In this document: piece by piece, positions 33,306-45,855 of the stretch | Position numbering within the stretch: the stretch's first letter is position 1 | Layout: every line of letters begins with the position of its first letter | NCBI RefSeq assembly: GCF_032362555.1 | Contig: NC_083509.1 | Coordinates: 6,037,001 to 6,101,000, forward strand | Direction of reading: 5' to 3' | Source: Amyelois transitella | Lineage: Eukaryota; Arthropoda; Insecta; Lepidoptera; Pyralidae | Length of the DNA: 64,000 nt | Translations under genes and position numbers: made by a program | The notes under the pieces: model-generated | The model's database searches: none | Told to the model about the DNA's origin: nothing | What the model saw: the letters and a program-made list of their open reading frames with translations, nothing else

Positions 33306-34527
33306 AATATTAAAAGTACTTGTTTTACGTAACTTCGAACTGTCAACTAATTGTCTATCTTTGTATGAACATTTTATTTTTTTATAAGTTGGGACACTTA
33401 GATACCTCTAACAAAAAAATTAACTTTAAAAACTTGTATCAGAAACGGATGCCTGAATCGATTTTAAAAGACTTAATCAACGATCCCCCTACACAAAGGG
33501 TAAGTGAGAAAAAATTAAGCCTACTTTGGGAATAAGCCAAAAAAAAATTATATATTCATTTTTATGTCGTTATTAATATAGGTACATACCAAATAACAGT
33601 TTCCTACTACTTCGAATGGGCTCGCGATTTCATTTCAAAAAATAAAAATGACGAGTGGAGCCCGCTTTGAAACTGCATTGCTTTTGGTATGCTCGGGTCT
33701 TTATTGTACCACTGAAACATAGGTACTGCGGCCGCGTCAAGAGGACGAACTTCCTATTATTGTAATGTCTAAATATAAGCATTACACCTCTGTGGGTTCC
33801 ATTCAATGAAAGATACTAAGAAGAAGTGTATAAATTAAAACCATAGAAAGCTGAAAGATTTTATATTATTTAAATTCCAGTAAATACAAAGTTGTAAAAT
33901 AAGCTCATCAACATCATGAGACTCAAAAACACGGTAGTTACTACGAAACCATGGCTTAGGTTCTATAAATAACGGGCTAGTTTTCGCCTTCCTGCCTCAT
34001 CGTTTGTTATGTTGAAATAACGTTAACGTTAGACATTTCCTAACGCAGGGTAATGCTTCCGGGTAGCAACGCTAGCTTTATTTTCATTTCCTTTAGAGAT
34101 GGTGTTCTAAATTTAACATTGTTGTTGAAAGAATAGACTTCAATTTTGAATAGATAGATACATCGGCGTTACAAGTAAATTGTAAGAACCGCAAGTCGAG
34201 AAAATATATTATCAGTTTCCAGGTTACATGAACACGATACATTCCTTCTTACATTTAATTTTTTTATTAGAACCAAGAGTTTTGTAACTGAATACCTACT
34301 GACTGCGACTATCTATACGTCATCAAAATTTAAAGGCACTTCTAGATACATAATGTTTTAGCTCAGCCCTCGTTGTATGGCACGCGCGACGCCGTTTTTA
34401 TCGCGCGAAAACTATTGCTGTTCCGTTTCACGTCGTGCGAAACAACGTTAGCTTTTCCCAGCAGCGTGAGAGTTTTCTAGATACATTAACTGATTTGTTG
34501 CGAACACAGTTTGTGAATGAATGAGTT
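33306..34527. other. Intergenic, nothing recognised
   Basis: AT-rich with GC-richer patches at 33640-33760 and 34370-34480 (CACGCGCGACGCCGTTTTTA). No frame of note beyond a 71-codon one at 33320-33535. Confidence 0.4.
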
Positions 34528-34538
34528 TATAATCTACA

Positions 34539-34802
34539 TACATACATACATACAATCACGTCTATATCCCTTGCGGGGTAGACAGAGCCTACAGTCTTGT
34601 AAAGACTGATAGGCCACGTTCAGCTATTTGGCTTTAAGATAGGATTGAGATTCAAATAGTGACAGGTTGCTAGCCCATCGCCTAAAAGGAGAATCCCAAG
34701 TTTATAAGCCTACCCCTTAGTCGGCTTTTACGACATCCATGGGAAAGAGATGGAGTGGTCCTATTCTTTTTTGTATTGGTGCCGGAAACCACACGACACA
34801 CG
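34539..34802 (-). mobile_element. Full-length ATGT-tailed SINE with target-site duplication
   Basis: A complete copy flanked by TTATAATCTAC at 34528-34538 and 34803-34813. Its sequence is very close to the 30.2-kb copy, so it is probably recent. Confidence 0.9.
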
Positions 34803-35381
34803 TTATAATCTACTTATATTTTAATTACTTTAATTATTTCAGGGATCATAACATTTTATGGTAGAATAATTAATGGTAAAAAAAATATTGTGACAGCAGG
34901 TTTAGAGGCTTTAGAGTAAGTTGGGCAATCTATATTAAAATTTTAATAAACCTTCTTTTTATCTTGTAAATTCGCAATTCTACAGGTTTTCATTAGTGGC
35001 TTCATTTATTTAGTTACTTTTGGTATGTGTATTCAATCAAGGTGGCCGCTTCAACCATCAACATTTCAATAAATCGTGTTTCACGTAAACAGTCAGGTGT
35101 CTTCGAATTGAATTACATACTCGTCATCCGTTAATGGCGAATGAATACTGCGGCATACAAAAATAACACAATGAATAACGCGTCCGAGTTTAGGATGGAG
35201 TTGTTGGCCATAAGAAGAGAATACTTGGTTGGAATGATTCATCAATTAAACTACGCAATGGTGTAACCGCCATCGAAGTACCTACTCCTTACCATGGAGT
35301 AGGCAGACTTGGAATGAGCGAGAAACAAAGTGTGGGCCGAGTGACGCCGACAGAGTCTGAGGCAGCGTTCGAATGTGAGGC

Positions 35382-35389
35382 TATTTAAA
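35382..35389 (+). promoter_or_regulatory. TATA-like box upstream of the sHSP gene
   Basis: TATTTAAA lies about 160 bp before the ATG, and an arthropod initiator-like TCAGT lies at 35431-35435. The spacing of about 49 nt is longer than usual, so one of the two may be chance. I saw no canonical GAAnnTTC heat-shock element close by. Confidence 0.3.
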
Positions 35390-35549
35390 ACTCTGCGCAA
35401 GCCCCCTGGCGCCGAGTCGACAACTAATGATCAGTGCTGCCTTGTCTACCGCAGAGTGCGTATCGTCACTGTGAACTGTGTTTACACAAGAAACAACTGC
35501 GTCAGTGTTTACCTAGTAGTTACAAGTTTCTTCTTTAAAACACGTGAAA

Positions 35550-38500
35550 ATGGCTGACAGTGGTCTCAAGAGAAATATCCCAATCAAATTAGGTGACTTT
35601 TCTGTCATCGATACTGAATTTTCAAGCATCAGGGAGCGCTTCGACGCTGAAATGAGAAAGATGGAAGAAGAGATGAGCAAATTCAGATCAGAACTCATGA
35701 ACCGAGAAAGTAACAATTTCTTCAAGAGCACAACAAGGTATCTATCTATGCATATTAATTAGGTTAATAATAATTATCATGTTGCCTTAAATACTTGGCT
35801 TTGTGATATCGTCCAGCTTCAGGTTATCAATAATGTTGATTGTAGTTTAAAGAAATAATATTTTATTACGTTCGAAATAAGGCTACCTACTTATGTATTA
35901 AGTCATCATAATATTAACAAATTGATAAACTCGCGTGGGACGTTATCCGGTTTTTTTTTAAGAAATACAAGTGGGTGTTAAAACTTTTACTCTGTATATA
36001 GTTCGATCTGCCTATAGTTGGTATATGTTGCATTAATATTCCAACCGCAACATTTATGCTGCCGGCCCTGTTTGCCTAAAAGGGAATCTTGAATTAATGA
36101 GTTTGGGGGTTTCGCAAGAAAGTCGTCCACCTTGGATGGCCTCTACGAGACGGCCCCACGAAACTTTTATACAAAAGGCATTATTCGGGATCATTCCGCG
36201 GAACGGCATCAACTGCAGACATCTCTCTCCGTCCATTTAAAGCGTGCAGCGATACGTAAGCCCGACGCGGGATGATGTCATAAATAGAAATAGCGCCAGC
36301 AGTGCCGACTCTGAATGGCTAAGTACATTTTGTTGCTAAAACGCAGGAATGTGTGAAATTGTAAACACAATTACCTAATGTATTGTTCAAACGAGTTACG
36401 CAATACTAGCAGGAATAGGGGACCCCAATAATTACCTATACCAACTTCATACCTTTACATGATTCAGTTTGATAAAATAACAACCACGTTATTTAAGATT
36501 ATCCATCTTGTAAGAGTTAGTATGTTGGTAGCTAGTTTCTTTTTTGTAACATCATTTGTCTACGTAATGGGTATGTTTATAATGATATGCACCTCTGGGA
36601 CATCTTTGCGAAACCGGTTTACGATTATTTTATCACGTTGGCGGCGTCGCTGAATGTAAGTTATGAAGGCGTGAATGCGCTGAAGTTATGTGGATGTTTA
36701 CTGCATGAATACATGACCCAGTTGGAGCGAGTTGTTATTTCAGCCACTAGAAATCTATGACGCAATTTTTAATTGTAACCCAGTATCAGAAGTATGTAGG
36801 TACTTGGCAATTTATATTCTTACAGAACGGGGCGCCACTGCCAGTCAATGTTAACTTTTGAGTATTTTCGTCGTATTCAAATAGATTTTTGAAAAAAGAT
36901 GTCTTTTCATATAGTCCACATCTTTATCAGAATCGAATCTTCTTAAATAACAGAGAGCACGGAAAACCATTCTTTTTGGATTTTTAATGATGCGCCGTTA
37001 TCTACTGCTTAAGTCATAACCATATACCTACCGTCGTAAGACGTACGCCGTTTCGACGTAAAGTCAAAAACAAATATTTGCCTACTAAGTACCTATGTTT
37101 TCGAATTTCGTCACCAAATATTTTTAGTTGTTCGTTCAGATGTGTGGGCACTAGGTAACTAATGAACTAGTCCGCCCATACTCTTGTGTAGGCAAGTACC
37201 TACCTACAGTAAACAGAAAACGAAACTATCCCACATAATGTTATGGTTGCTAATTGCAATAAATATGGTTAGTTATATGTTACGTTGCCTACTAAACATG
37301 CAATTATTTTGTGTGGGTTGATCGTGGTTCAATTATATTGAGCATTTGTGGTCATAGCAAGTTGATTTCGACAGTCATGGTCGTGTTCATGTACAATGTG
37401 TACAGTCACTGACGTAATTTGCTGTTTGCATTAATGTCTAGTTTCTGTACCTATGTACAATCTTTACCTACTATTAAAATGAATATTAATTTATTATGAA
37501 TTATGTTTTTATTTACTTATAGACAATTGTGATATTTTATAATATTAGATTTGGCCATTACTTACTATAAGTATGTACTTTTATGACTATACTATCACGT
37601 AGGTATGTATATACTAATATTCAGAAGTAATTGCAGAAAATAAGAATTAATAACTAATGTTATTCTGTTCCCCGAAACTTTGGAAACTTTGTAACCAGGT
37701 ATTTTACTGACTTCACTAAAACCAATTCAGCAACTTCCAATCCTCATAAATACTTACTTTCACGTTTACTTAGGCATCTCAAAATGACTAACTGAGTGAG
37801 AATTTTTAACTAACAACAATATTGCTTTTTGCATGTCTTACAATTTCGAATCAGTTTCTTCCGGAGGAGTTACCAAGTCGTCGGAGAGGTAAATTCTAAT
37901 ACTTTTATCGGTTTAACTTCTACATTATATGTCTTTCATATAACATTATGCATGTAGCTATTAGTAATTATCAATAACACCTGTCGTATCGTTGTATTTG
38001 TGTAAGCATGATTTTGATGTACATAGGTATGTACATTTTATAACAAAAAATATATAATAAACCTTTTATAGTTAGCATTTTTGTTTCATAAATTTTTTGA
38101 AATATCTATTATATATTTAATAAGTATAAGTATTTTAAAAATAAATACCTATGTAGAATTGAAGCCTTAGCTGTGTAAGAAATTGTTTTCCAGATGTTTC
38201 GGTTTTAGTAACAAAATGAAGGTTTCAGAAACGAGTGTAAGCGTGTAGGGTGGCGAGGAGGAAATAGTTCAACGCAAAGGTTTCAGTAGGGCGTTGAAAC
38301 CCCACCATTGCCACCCCATTGCTCCTACACCAAATATATCCATCTAGTGAGGATAGAATTAGTAGTGTCGTCCCCGCTTTATAATTCATCTTGTTACTTT
38401 GGGGTTCTGACTGAATTCGTGTCAATGACCCAAGAGCGATATGAGAAAGAATTCATTATACCGAATACTTATAAAATTTAGTGTAGGTAACAAATGTCTA

Positions 38501-40996
38501 GAGGGATACCTAACCAGCGGTGTAGGATATGAGTTGATGTCAGACATAAAATCAATCAGTTCTTGCCATGGTTCAATGAATGTGGTTGTGTTATCGTCAA
38601 TTGATACATGATTTACTTTAGCCTTTTCAAGACATTTTGACGAAATGATTAGCCAAATGCACCGAATAAAACAGATGTTTGAAACGTCCAAATTGGAGAT
38701 GTCAGAATGATTCAATGTGTGTGTCTCACTGCTGACTCATGTTATATGATTAAATGTACCTAATGGATAAATTCGGCTGTTTAAACATATACTGCTGCTT
38801 TATACTAGTCTTACCAATAATTTATTCAGTTAATCATATGACATTGATAATAATAAGTCAGATTTTTTTATTTTAATGCTTCACTGCATATGATATTCGT
38901 CCATTCGACATGATTGCCATACAATTGGTCACAAATTACATTCATGGTCCACCTACTTCTAGTATCGATGAGCTCATTTGTTGACAGTAGCCTTGTATCT
39001 GCACTCATGGACATGACATCAGCTGCTGTGTGATAATCAATCGCAAAAGCGGAAATATTTGCTATGCACAAACTACCCACTATTTAAAAATGTCACATTG
39101 ATCGAGGCCGTGAATAAAAAGACTCGAAGTAACTAACATTACTTCGAGTCTTTTTATTATTTTTAAACATATCAAGAGCTTTATTTAACAATATTTAATA
39201 ATAGATATAGGTACTTAACAGGGCATTCGCGTGAAAAACATCGCATGATTGAAGTTCGCATAATTATGCTCTGAAAAATAAAATTTTATTTAAATTTACC
39301 TGTCAAGTCTGCGTGACTTGACGAAGCTTGCACACACAATTAAATTTTAATGGATCGCTATATAAATGGTAAGGAGTTGCATGTCAGCCGACATCACTTA
39401 GTGCTTTTTGTAAGGTAAAACTTTATTGTTAGTACTAGTGCTGGTTATGTATCCCTCTAGTGCGTAAAAACTGAAAAAAAAAGAATATAATTATCTTATC
39501 TCCTGACGATAAAGGTATAATAAATTTGTACCGAATTTATTCGTTTGTGTATGTCTTTCTAAAGCAATCAAGGTTGTACGAGTATGTTTAATTATACTTT
39601 GCATGCTATTCGTGTCACGTTGCCTTAGAACACAATCCTTCGTCTTTTTGTCCTTTCAATTAAATAACAAAGTAACACACAATGCAATTGGAAATATAAT
39701 ATCGTCTTATTAGTTAGAAAGTAAACAAATAATAATTGTGTAATGATAGAATCACATAGCAACCATCGATCGAAAAGTTGAAAAGTTCGCATTTAGTGTT
39801 TGGGTCGGATCAACACAATGAAATTGCTTCAGCACAACTAATGAACAATACACAACGTGGATTTATTTTGCTAATATTAAGCGCTATACACTCTCGTAGA
39901 TATGTGTTTAAAATGAGTTGGTCCCTTATGGTTATTAAGTTTGTTCATTTTATTTATTTTCTGCTTCCACAGTTCCACCACATCCTCACAGCACAGCGAC
40001 AGCAGACAGTTGGCTGAGCCCAGCCATTGGGATAGCCTCAACTCGCCTCTCATCCAGGACGAGGGAGACGGCAAATCCCTAAAGCTTCGCTTCGATGTCA
40101 GTCAGTACACCCCCGAAGAGATTGTCGTAAAGACAGTTGATAACAAATTGTTGGTTAGTAAACTTTTATAAAATTAAAGGAGTTCTTTTTATCCAGAAAT
40201 AACAACGCCTAGGAAGAGCCACATGTTAAGGACTTTGAACGAGGTTGTGTTGTTATAAAAATTGGGTCGGAGTATACACAATATTTATTAGTCGTATAAA
40301 TTGTGTCAGTAATTGCTTGCTTAAGAATTGTTAGAGCACTTGAGTACCTACTGTAATAAACTTTCCAGATTTAAAGTGCCTGGTTTAATGTAATTGTTGT
40401 ATAACCTTCAATGATGCTGATAAGAAAAATGTTCTTGGCGCTACAGCCAGTGCATCAACGCATTTTGTCACAGTCTAATGAAGATAAATCGTTCGCGAAA
40501 TAATGAACTAAGTTTATTTACGTAGCAGCATATGATAAAAAAAGCATTGGCTCAAATCTTGTCGTCGGCACTATGCCAAGATAAGACAGTTTGGTGCACG
40601 CGTTGATAAAAGCTTTACTTCAGAATACATACGTTGGAAAATAAAATACATTAGAAATAGTCGTTGGTGCTGTGAATAAATTTTGTTCAGGTTCATTAAC
40701 CTTAATTAAAGTACTGAAATTATAAAGTTGAAAATGGAACTCCACGAATGACGACTCTTAAGAAATCACAAACTAGATTTTCCGTTTTATATTTTCAGGT
40801 GCACGCTAAGCACGAGGAGAAGTCCGACACAAAGTCTGTGTACAGAGAGTACAACAGAGAGTTCCTGCTTCCCAAGGGCACTAACCCTGAGGCCATCAAG
40901 TCTTCGTTATCCCGCGACGGAGTCCTAACCGTGGAAGCGCCCCTCCCGCAACTGGCTATCACCGATAGAAACATCCCCATTCAACAGAAACACTGA
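35550..40996 (+). CDS. Small heat-shock protein, HSPB8-like (CG14207 orthologue), three exons
   Basis: This is an ATP-independent holdase chaperone of the alpha-crystallin family. Exons are 35550-35737, 39973-40153 and 40799-40996, with GT-AG introns and joining phases, giving 567 nt and 188 aa. The first exon (MADSGLKRNIPIKLGDFSVI) and the last (YREYNREFLLPKG) match my recollection of Drosophila CG14207 almost word for word. The alpha-crystallin domain begins at about residue 93 (GKSLKLRFDVSQYTPEEIVV), includes the conserved arginine in YNREFLLP, and ends with SRDGVLTVEAPLP. A glutamine-rich IPIQQKH end holds an IPI-type C-terminal motif. Intron 2 cuts the crystallin domain between KLL and VHAK. 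I chose ATG 35550 because a frame-compatible GTG six bases earlier would add only two residues. Intron 1 is 4.2 kb and holds antisense open frames listed separately. Confidence 0.95.
38225..39080 (-). pseudogene. Antisense open frames in sHSP intron 1, possible nested gene or relic
   Basis: Three minus-strand frames follow one another: 38868-39080 (with SRWTMNVICDQLYGNHVEW), 38422-38715 (with CLEKAKVNHVSIDDNTTTF and FIEPWQELIDFMSDINSYPT) and 38225-38425 (with IWCRSNGVAMVGFQRP and LHAYTRF). They look more protein-like than random frames here. The last recalls, weakly, the C-terminal strand of trypsin-fold homologues. I found no clean splice junctions, and stops lie between them, so a decayed gene is as likely as a real one. 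Confidence 0.25.
39113..39158. repeat. Perfect inverted repeat, 20-bp arms, in sHSP intron 1
   Basis: Arms 39113-39132 and 39139-39158 are exact complements around CTAACA. The run of T after a GC-bearing stem imitates a bacterial terminator by chance. Confidence 0.92.
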
Positions 40997-41356
40997 ACGA
41001 AGGCAGCTTAGCCACAACAGCAGCAATTCCATACTACTGTTAATAATTTATTGTAATTTATGTTTGTAAGGAGTATTTGCGATATTCTCTGATATTTATT
41101 TAGACTTAAAAGAGAATCTCAAAATTTATTAACACTATTTTAATTGGCCAATTACTTGAGATATTCCAACTTCAACGTAGAGAACAGAGCATACTGCACT
41201 GTCATTTGGATGTTGCTTTATAGTGACATTGCTTTCACTGTGATTATTAGGAATGTGTGCATTCATTTCTATGCATTTCCGTTATTTTGGATATTCAGCT
41301 GGTATTTCTCATTAAAATTTAGATTAAATTTAACTCATAATATGATTATATCGTCA

Positions 41357-41362
41357 AATAAA
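41357..41362 (+). terminator. AATAAA polyadenylation signal, sHSP gene
   Basis: An exact AATAAA lies 361 nt after the sHSP stop, in AT-rich DNA with no competing gene. It is the first clear signal downstream. Confidence 0.45.
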
Positions 41363-42936
41363 ATCTGAGTACAGCATTTAATGGGAGCTTAAACAAAAGT
41401 GTTCATTGAAAACTTATGTATCAAAAGTACTTGATATTAATAAAATGGAATAGATAAAAATAAAATTAATAAAATACGGTAAATACAACGAGAATAACAA
41501 CAAAAGTGTCTTATTTACATAATAAAGGTCAATAATTGCTTAACATTACCTGCTATCAGCAGTGACATTTAGATACACCAATTAAACAGCTTATAACTTG
41601 ATACACATTTATATTTTAGTACAAACCGTTGTTATGAAAGTTTTAGATGTCAATAAAATATAAAACCAGCATTTTGTTATACTTATTATTTTTACCCTTC
41701 CTTGTCATTCGAACTACAGAGTCGACAGATTGCATACCTATATTTCTATGTCAATATCACCAATGACAGGTAATAACAGGTACAAGTTGGTTAATAAATG
41801 CTATAACTAATCTCCATCTGCATGCAAACTTTGACGAAATCTCAAAGATGGTTTTTATTCTTAAACTTCCTATTGGAGCAAAACCCAAGCAAGAAACTGA
41901 AATATACCTACGACTACGAGCGAGTCTTTGAATTTAAATGGTTGCAATCTTTACAATTATAGATTTTTTCTTCTCCTAAGAAGCAGTAAAGAAATTCACA
42001 CAAATAAAAAGCGTACTTACCTTATACAAATCCTAATATTTATTATACCTATTAGGTTAATATTCATACTAAATCGGGTGTTGATAAACTAAAAGCAAAT
42101 AAATGTTGAAAAGTATTAAAATAAACATTGGATTTTATGCTTAGATCTCACGCAAAACCTATTTACTACAAATAATATCTGAGGCGAAAGTACCAACTTT
42201 CACTGCACGATGTTGGCATTTGTCACTAGTTTAATTGGCAATGGGATTTGTTCCTCGGTTTCTATTCCCATAGCTAGAAAGGTCCAATTTCATATAATAT
42301 AACTTAATTGCTCATATAGATGCCAATAAAATAATGTTAGAGTTGGGCGAAAATCCCCGACTTATCCCATTCAATAAAGATGTCATTGAATGCTCATCTC
42401 ATTAGACAGCCGTGGGACGTCGAATATTATCCTCGACCATAAAGATTGGGTGTTAGACTACCTATCTGTTTGCAATGTCGTTGCAGATTCTCTTAAACAA
42501 AGGGGACCGGTTTTCATAAAAGGCAAGCTTTGTATGTCCAGTTGATTGCAACCTTTGTATTTGTAAATAAGACCACCATATTACTTACTAACTAGGGTAC
42601 ATTTAGGGCATCTGGTAAAAAAGACAATAGTTGTACGTATTCAAATCTGTAGGAGAAAGGAATCATTGGTCTGTTGTAATAATTTCTACCCGATTTCGTG
42701 CTAATATTACATATTAATTAATTATGTAAACAATATTGAGGCTAATCATGTAACTTTTTTATGTAAATCTTCAATGATTCAAGGAAACAACAAATGTCAA
42801 AATTCAACAAACTTGTTGTTCACAATATGGCCGTGAAGTGTTAAAATAAGGATCATTTTGTATTTTACTGCTTTGCGATTTATTTGCATTTAATTGTTTC
42901 GGCATAGTTACCATATATGTATCATAGAAATGGGGT

Positions 42937-43050
42937 TTAGGTTCCTCAGCAAAGTTTGCGGAGGTCAGATGGGAGTCGCTTCGTGTAAAAACCTGACTCA
43001 TAAATCTAGGATCCTCCTCTCCAGAGTGGTGTGGATGTAACCGGGATTTG
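42937..43050 (+). mobile_element. tRNA-headed SINE fragment
   Basis: GGGAGTCGCTTCGTGTAAAA, CCTGACTCATAAATCTAGG and the TGTAACCGGGA tail are the body of the same family as at 62.3 kb, in plus orientation. Confidence 0.55.
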
Positions 43051-43544
43051 CTTTAAAATATTTTCCTATACTCTATATAGATATATATATAGATATAGAT
43101 AGACAGGGCGCCTATTGTTTGCTGGCACAAAATAAGGAAACGGATACGACGGTTTAGAAACAAGCCATTACAACGATTTGCATAAGTAAACAATGTACTT
43201 GGTGTGAGATGATGATTAAAAAGAAAACAATTTTATTTAATTTAGGAATTGGGTCTTACTTATATTTTTTTACTTAACGTTAAGTATAATATTGTTTTAC
43301 ATAAAAAGACGTAATGTGAAAAGTAGAATAATATTGATTTGGTATAACTTAAAAATGTCTACTTGCTTGTAATACCTACATATTATTTCAATATAGAGAA
43401 ATACTTGTAAATACCGTCTATAATCTTTGGTGGTAAACTGATTTTGTATTGAGTAAAACATATAAAAATACCCACACAAACATGCCATGTTTTTGATATC
43501 CTTAGGGTTAGATACAGCCTGTGATAATAGAACTCGAAGGCCGT

Positions 43545-43650
43545 TTAACTGGACGACGGAACGAGGTGTAAAAGGTTGCTAGCACATTGCTCAAAAGAAA
43601 TACCTCAATTTTATAAGCTCTCGATAGACTTTTACGAGATACGGTGGTGT
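43545..43650 (-). mobile_element. ATGT-tailed SINE remnant, old
   Basis: AGGTTGCTAGCACATTGCTC, AATTTTATAAGCTC and ACTTTTACGAGATA follow the family order from its middle to 5' part. Confidence 0.4.
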
Positions 43651-44189
43651 AAAAACCATCAAAACAAAGAAAAAAGAGCAACTTGACAGACAGGTCTGTC
43701 GATAAGGAAAACATCAAAACAGATAATAAAAACAGTGAACAATAAACCCGTAGGTACAGCTATCACTGCTTATCACTATAATTAAACCATTTTTCATTCT
43801 AAGTTTATTGAGAATTTAGTACGGTAATTTAATTTAGAAAACCAGGCCATATTTGTGCAGGTTTGTAGCGTAGGTATGTCTCACTCTAGAAACCCACGCA
43901 AATATTACGAAAAGTTTATTTTTAACACGTGTAGTTTTATGACTTTTTGTAGGCCCTTGAGTGGGCTTTTGCCCAGCCGGAAATTACATTCCTAAGAATT
44001 AAGAATGCCCAGCCCACTACAATTTGGTGATTCTTTAAATTGAATGGTTTGCAATGTCCGCATTAGAGCATTGTTATGATGACGATTCTCTAGACGCTAG
44101 GTTCTATGAAAACTGCAGATGAGTCACATTCGTGTCGAATAGATCCCGGTAGGTACTTTTAAATAGGACAAGTCAATCTTTTTCTGCTT

Positions 44190-44480
44190 AGCATCGGTGG
44201 TCGAATCGGTGAGGTGCCCGGTTAAAATGCGTGATAATCATAAAGAAAACAAAATACTATTTTCGAAGGTATGTACATTAGTTTGAATGCTAACCGAAGC
44301 TCTTACGGTACACATTCAAGCAACTGTGTAACCATGATCGATCCAATACCGGTTTGTTTTACCTGCAAGGTTGCGAATATGGAAGTCGCTTCGTGTAAAA
44401 ATTTGATCCAAGTCAAGGATCCATGGTCAAAGGCATACCCCGGACTCGTCTCTTGAGTGATAAAGATACAATCGGGACTT
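44190..44480 (+). mobile_element. tRNA-headed SINE
   Basis: The head reads CATCGGTGGTCGAATCGGTG then AGGTGCCCGGTTAAAATGCG, and the body GAATGCTAACCGAAGCTC, ACCATGATCGATCC and GAAGTCGCTTCGTGTAAAAA. The B-box half of the head is eroded. Confidence 0.6.
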
Positions 44481-44940
44481 TAGCCAGGGGGAAGAATCTT
44501 TTCCTACTTAATTAATCGTAAGAGACAATTTTAGGCTTAACTGGATAAAGATATCCTATTAACAGGATCACCGATGCGAAATGGGAATCACTTACCTGAC
44601 TTACCAAGTGGATGGTGGTCATAAGCAGGATCAAGCAAGGTATTCGACTGGTCAATGCAAGGAACATCATAATAATTAGTTAGATCTACCTATAAACTCG
44701 AAATAAAATCACATCAATATCACTACCAGAAGTAGGATAAGTCGTGACTGCACCTGTGTCTTTTTGAACACGCTTATCTCCAGAACTAGTTACAGAAATT
44801 TTGAATAAACTAGAATATAAGTAGAGTACAATTAATTTGGGTAAAAGGAACACCTGTTATTATACCATGATACTTACACTCATACAAAGTCGAGCATACC
44901 TAACAGCTATTGTTAAATAAACGAGCGATGAAAACTAAGA

Positions 44941-44990
44941 AGCTATAATTATTTTCAACTTTAGCCAATTTGAAATAATTATAGCTGCTT
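44941..44990. repeat. Near-perfect inverted repeat
   Basis: AGCTATAATTATTT at 44941 pairs with its complement ending near 44986, and pairing extends inward past a one-base bulge. Confidence 0.75.
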
Positions 44991-45514
44991 AGTCCGTCAT
45001 AATGTACCTAATTTATCGGACGAACATTAATTAACAACGCATGTAACCTTCATCAATGCCAGTTAGTTCAAATATAAATATGACAAGGTCGGATCATTTG
45101 AGATTTAGCGAGCGACAATTTTAATTTGAAATTGCGTCATAGTGCATATTGCATGTAGGTTAGACAGGATTTATGATCTGAGCAATATGTCGTGTCATAG
45201 GTGTGATGAGTACAGTGTACTAATGTTAATTTAAGCCGAATGAACTCACCCTTTTTTTGCACATCACATGTAGTTTTGCTGGCTCACATTAAAGAGTGAC
45301 AACACCTACTTACTGATTCTGTCTGACTAACATATCAACGCATAGCAACACACAGACCCAACGGTCTAGATATTTGGAATTTGGCGATTTTGTTCTTTAA
45401 GTGGCAAAGATTAAGACAGGATTTCCCGAAATTACCACGGGAATGAGAAGTTAGCGGGATTTATCGTTTCACGCGGGTGGAACGGGAGGCGTACTCTAGT
45501 ACCTAAGTTACTTT

Positions 45515-45725
45515 GTTTGTTACCTCTTTGCAATTAAACCACTGAACCGATCTGCATGAAATTTTGCACATAATTTAGTGTGGAGTACAAATATCGAAAT
45601 TAAGGCAAACGCGGTAATAACTATGTATAGTTCCCGTGGAATTTGCGATATTATTAATATAATTGCCTATATTATTTTGTAGGTGGCGCTAAATTCGTTC
45701 GGGCGAAGCTGCGGGTAAAAGCTAG
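45515..45725 (+). mobile_element. Helitron-like element, 3' end at CTAG
   Basis: ACCACTGAACCGATCTGCAT near the start and CGTTCGGGCGAAGCTGCGGG TAAAAGCTAG at the 3' end. It sits just downstream of Gasz. Confidence 0.5.
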
Positions 45726-45855
45726 TATACAATTATTAAAGATAACGCCAATAATGTTAGTATAGTTTTACTGGTAAGTTAGCAAGGTCATGTTATTCAC
45801 GATCAATAAAACAGCTCAGTAATAGAAAAATAACAAATTGTAATAGAATACCTAA

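Larger units (their letters stand above)
35738..39972 (+). other. Intron 1 of the sHSP gene
   Basis: 4.2 kb. Holds a GC-richer unique patch at 36050-36260, antisense frames at 38225-39080 and a perfect hairpin at 39113-39158. The size and unique content fit a regulatory intron, which is inference. Confidence 0.6.
41363..45514. other. Intergenic between the sHSP gene and Gasz
   Basis: AT-rich. Holds two tRNA-headed SINE pieces, an old SINE remnant at 43.5 kb, ATAG/TATA microsatellite at about 43078-43105 and one hairpin. No gene recognised. Confidence 0.4.

Noticed and set aside
39113..39158. Rho-independent terminator
   Set aside because: The genome is eukaryotic and the structure is in an intron.
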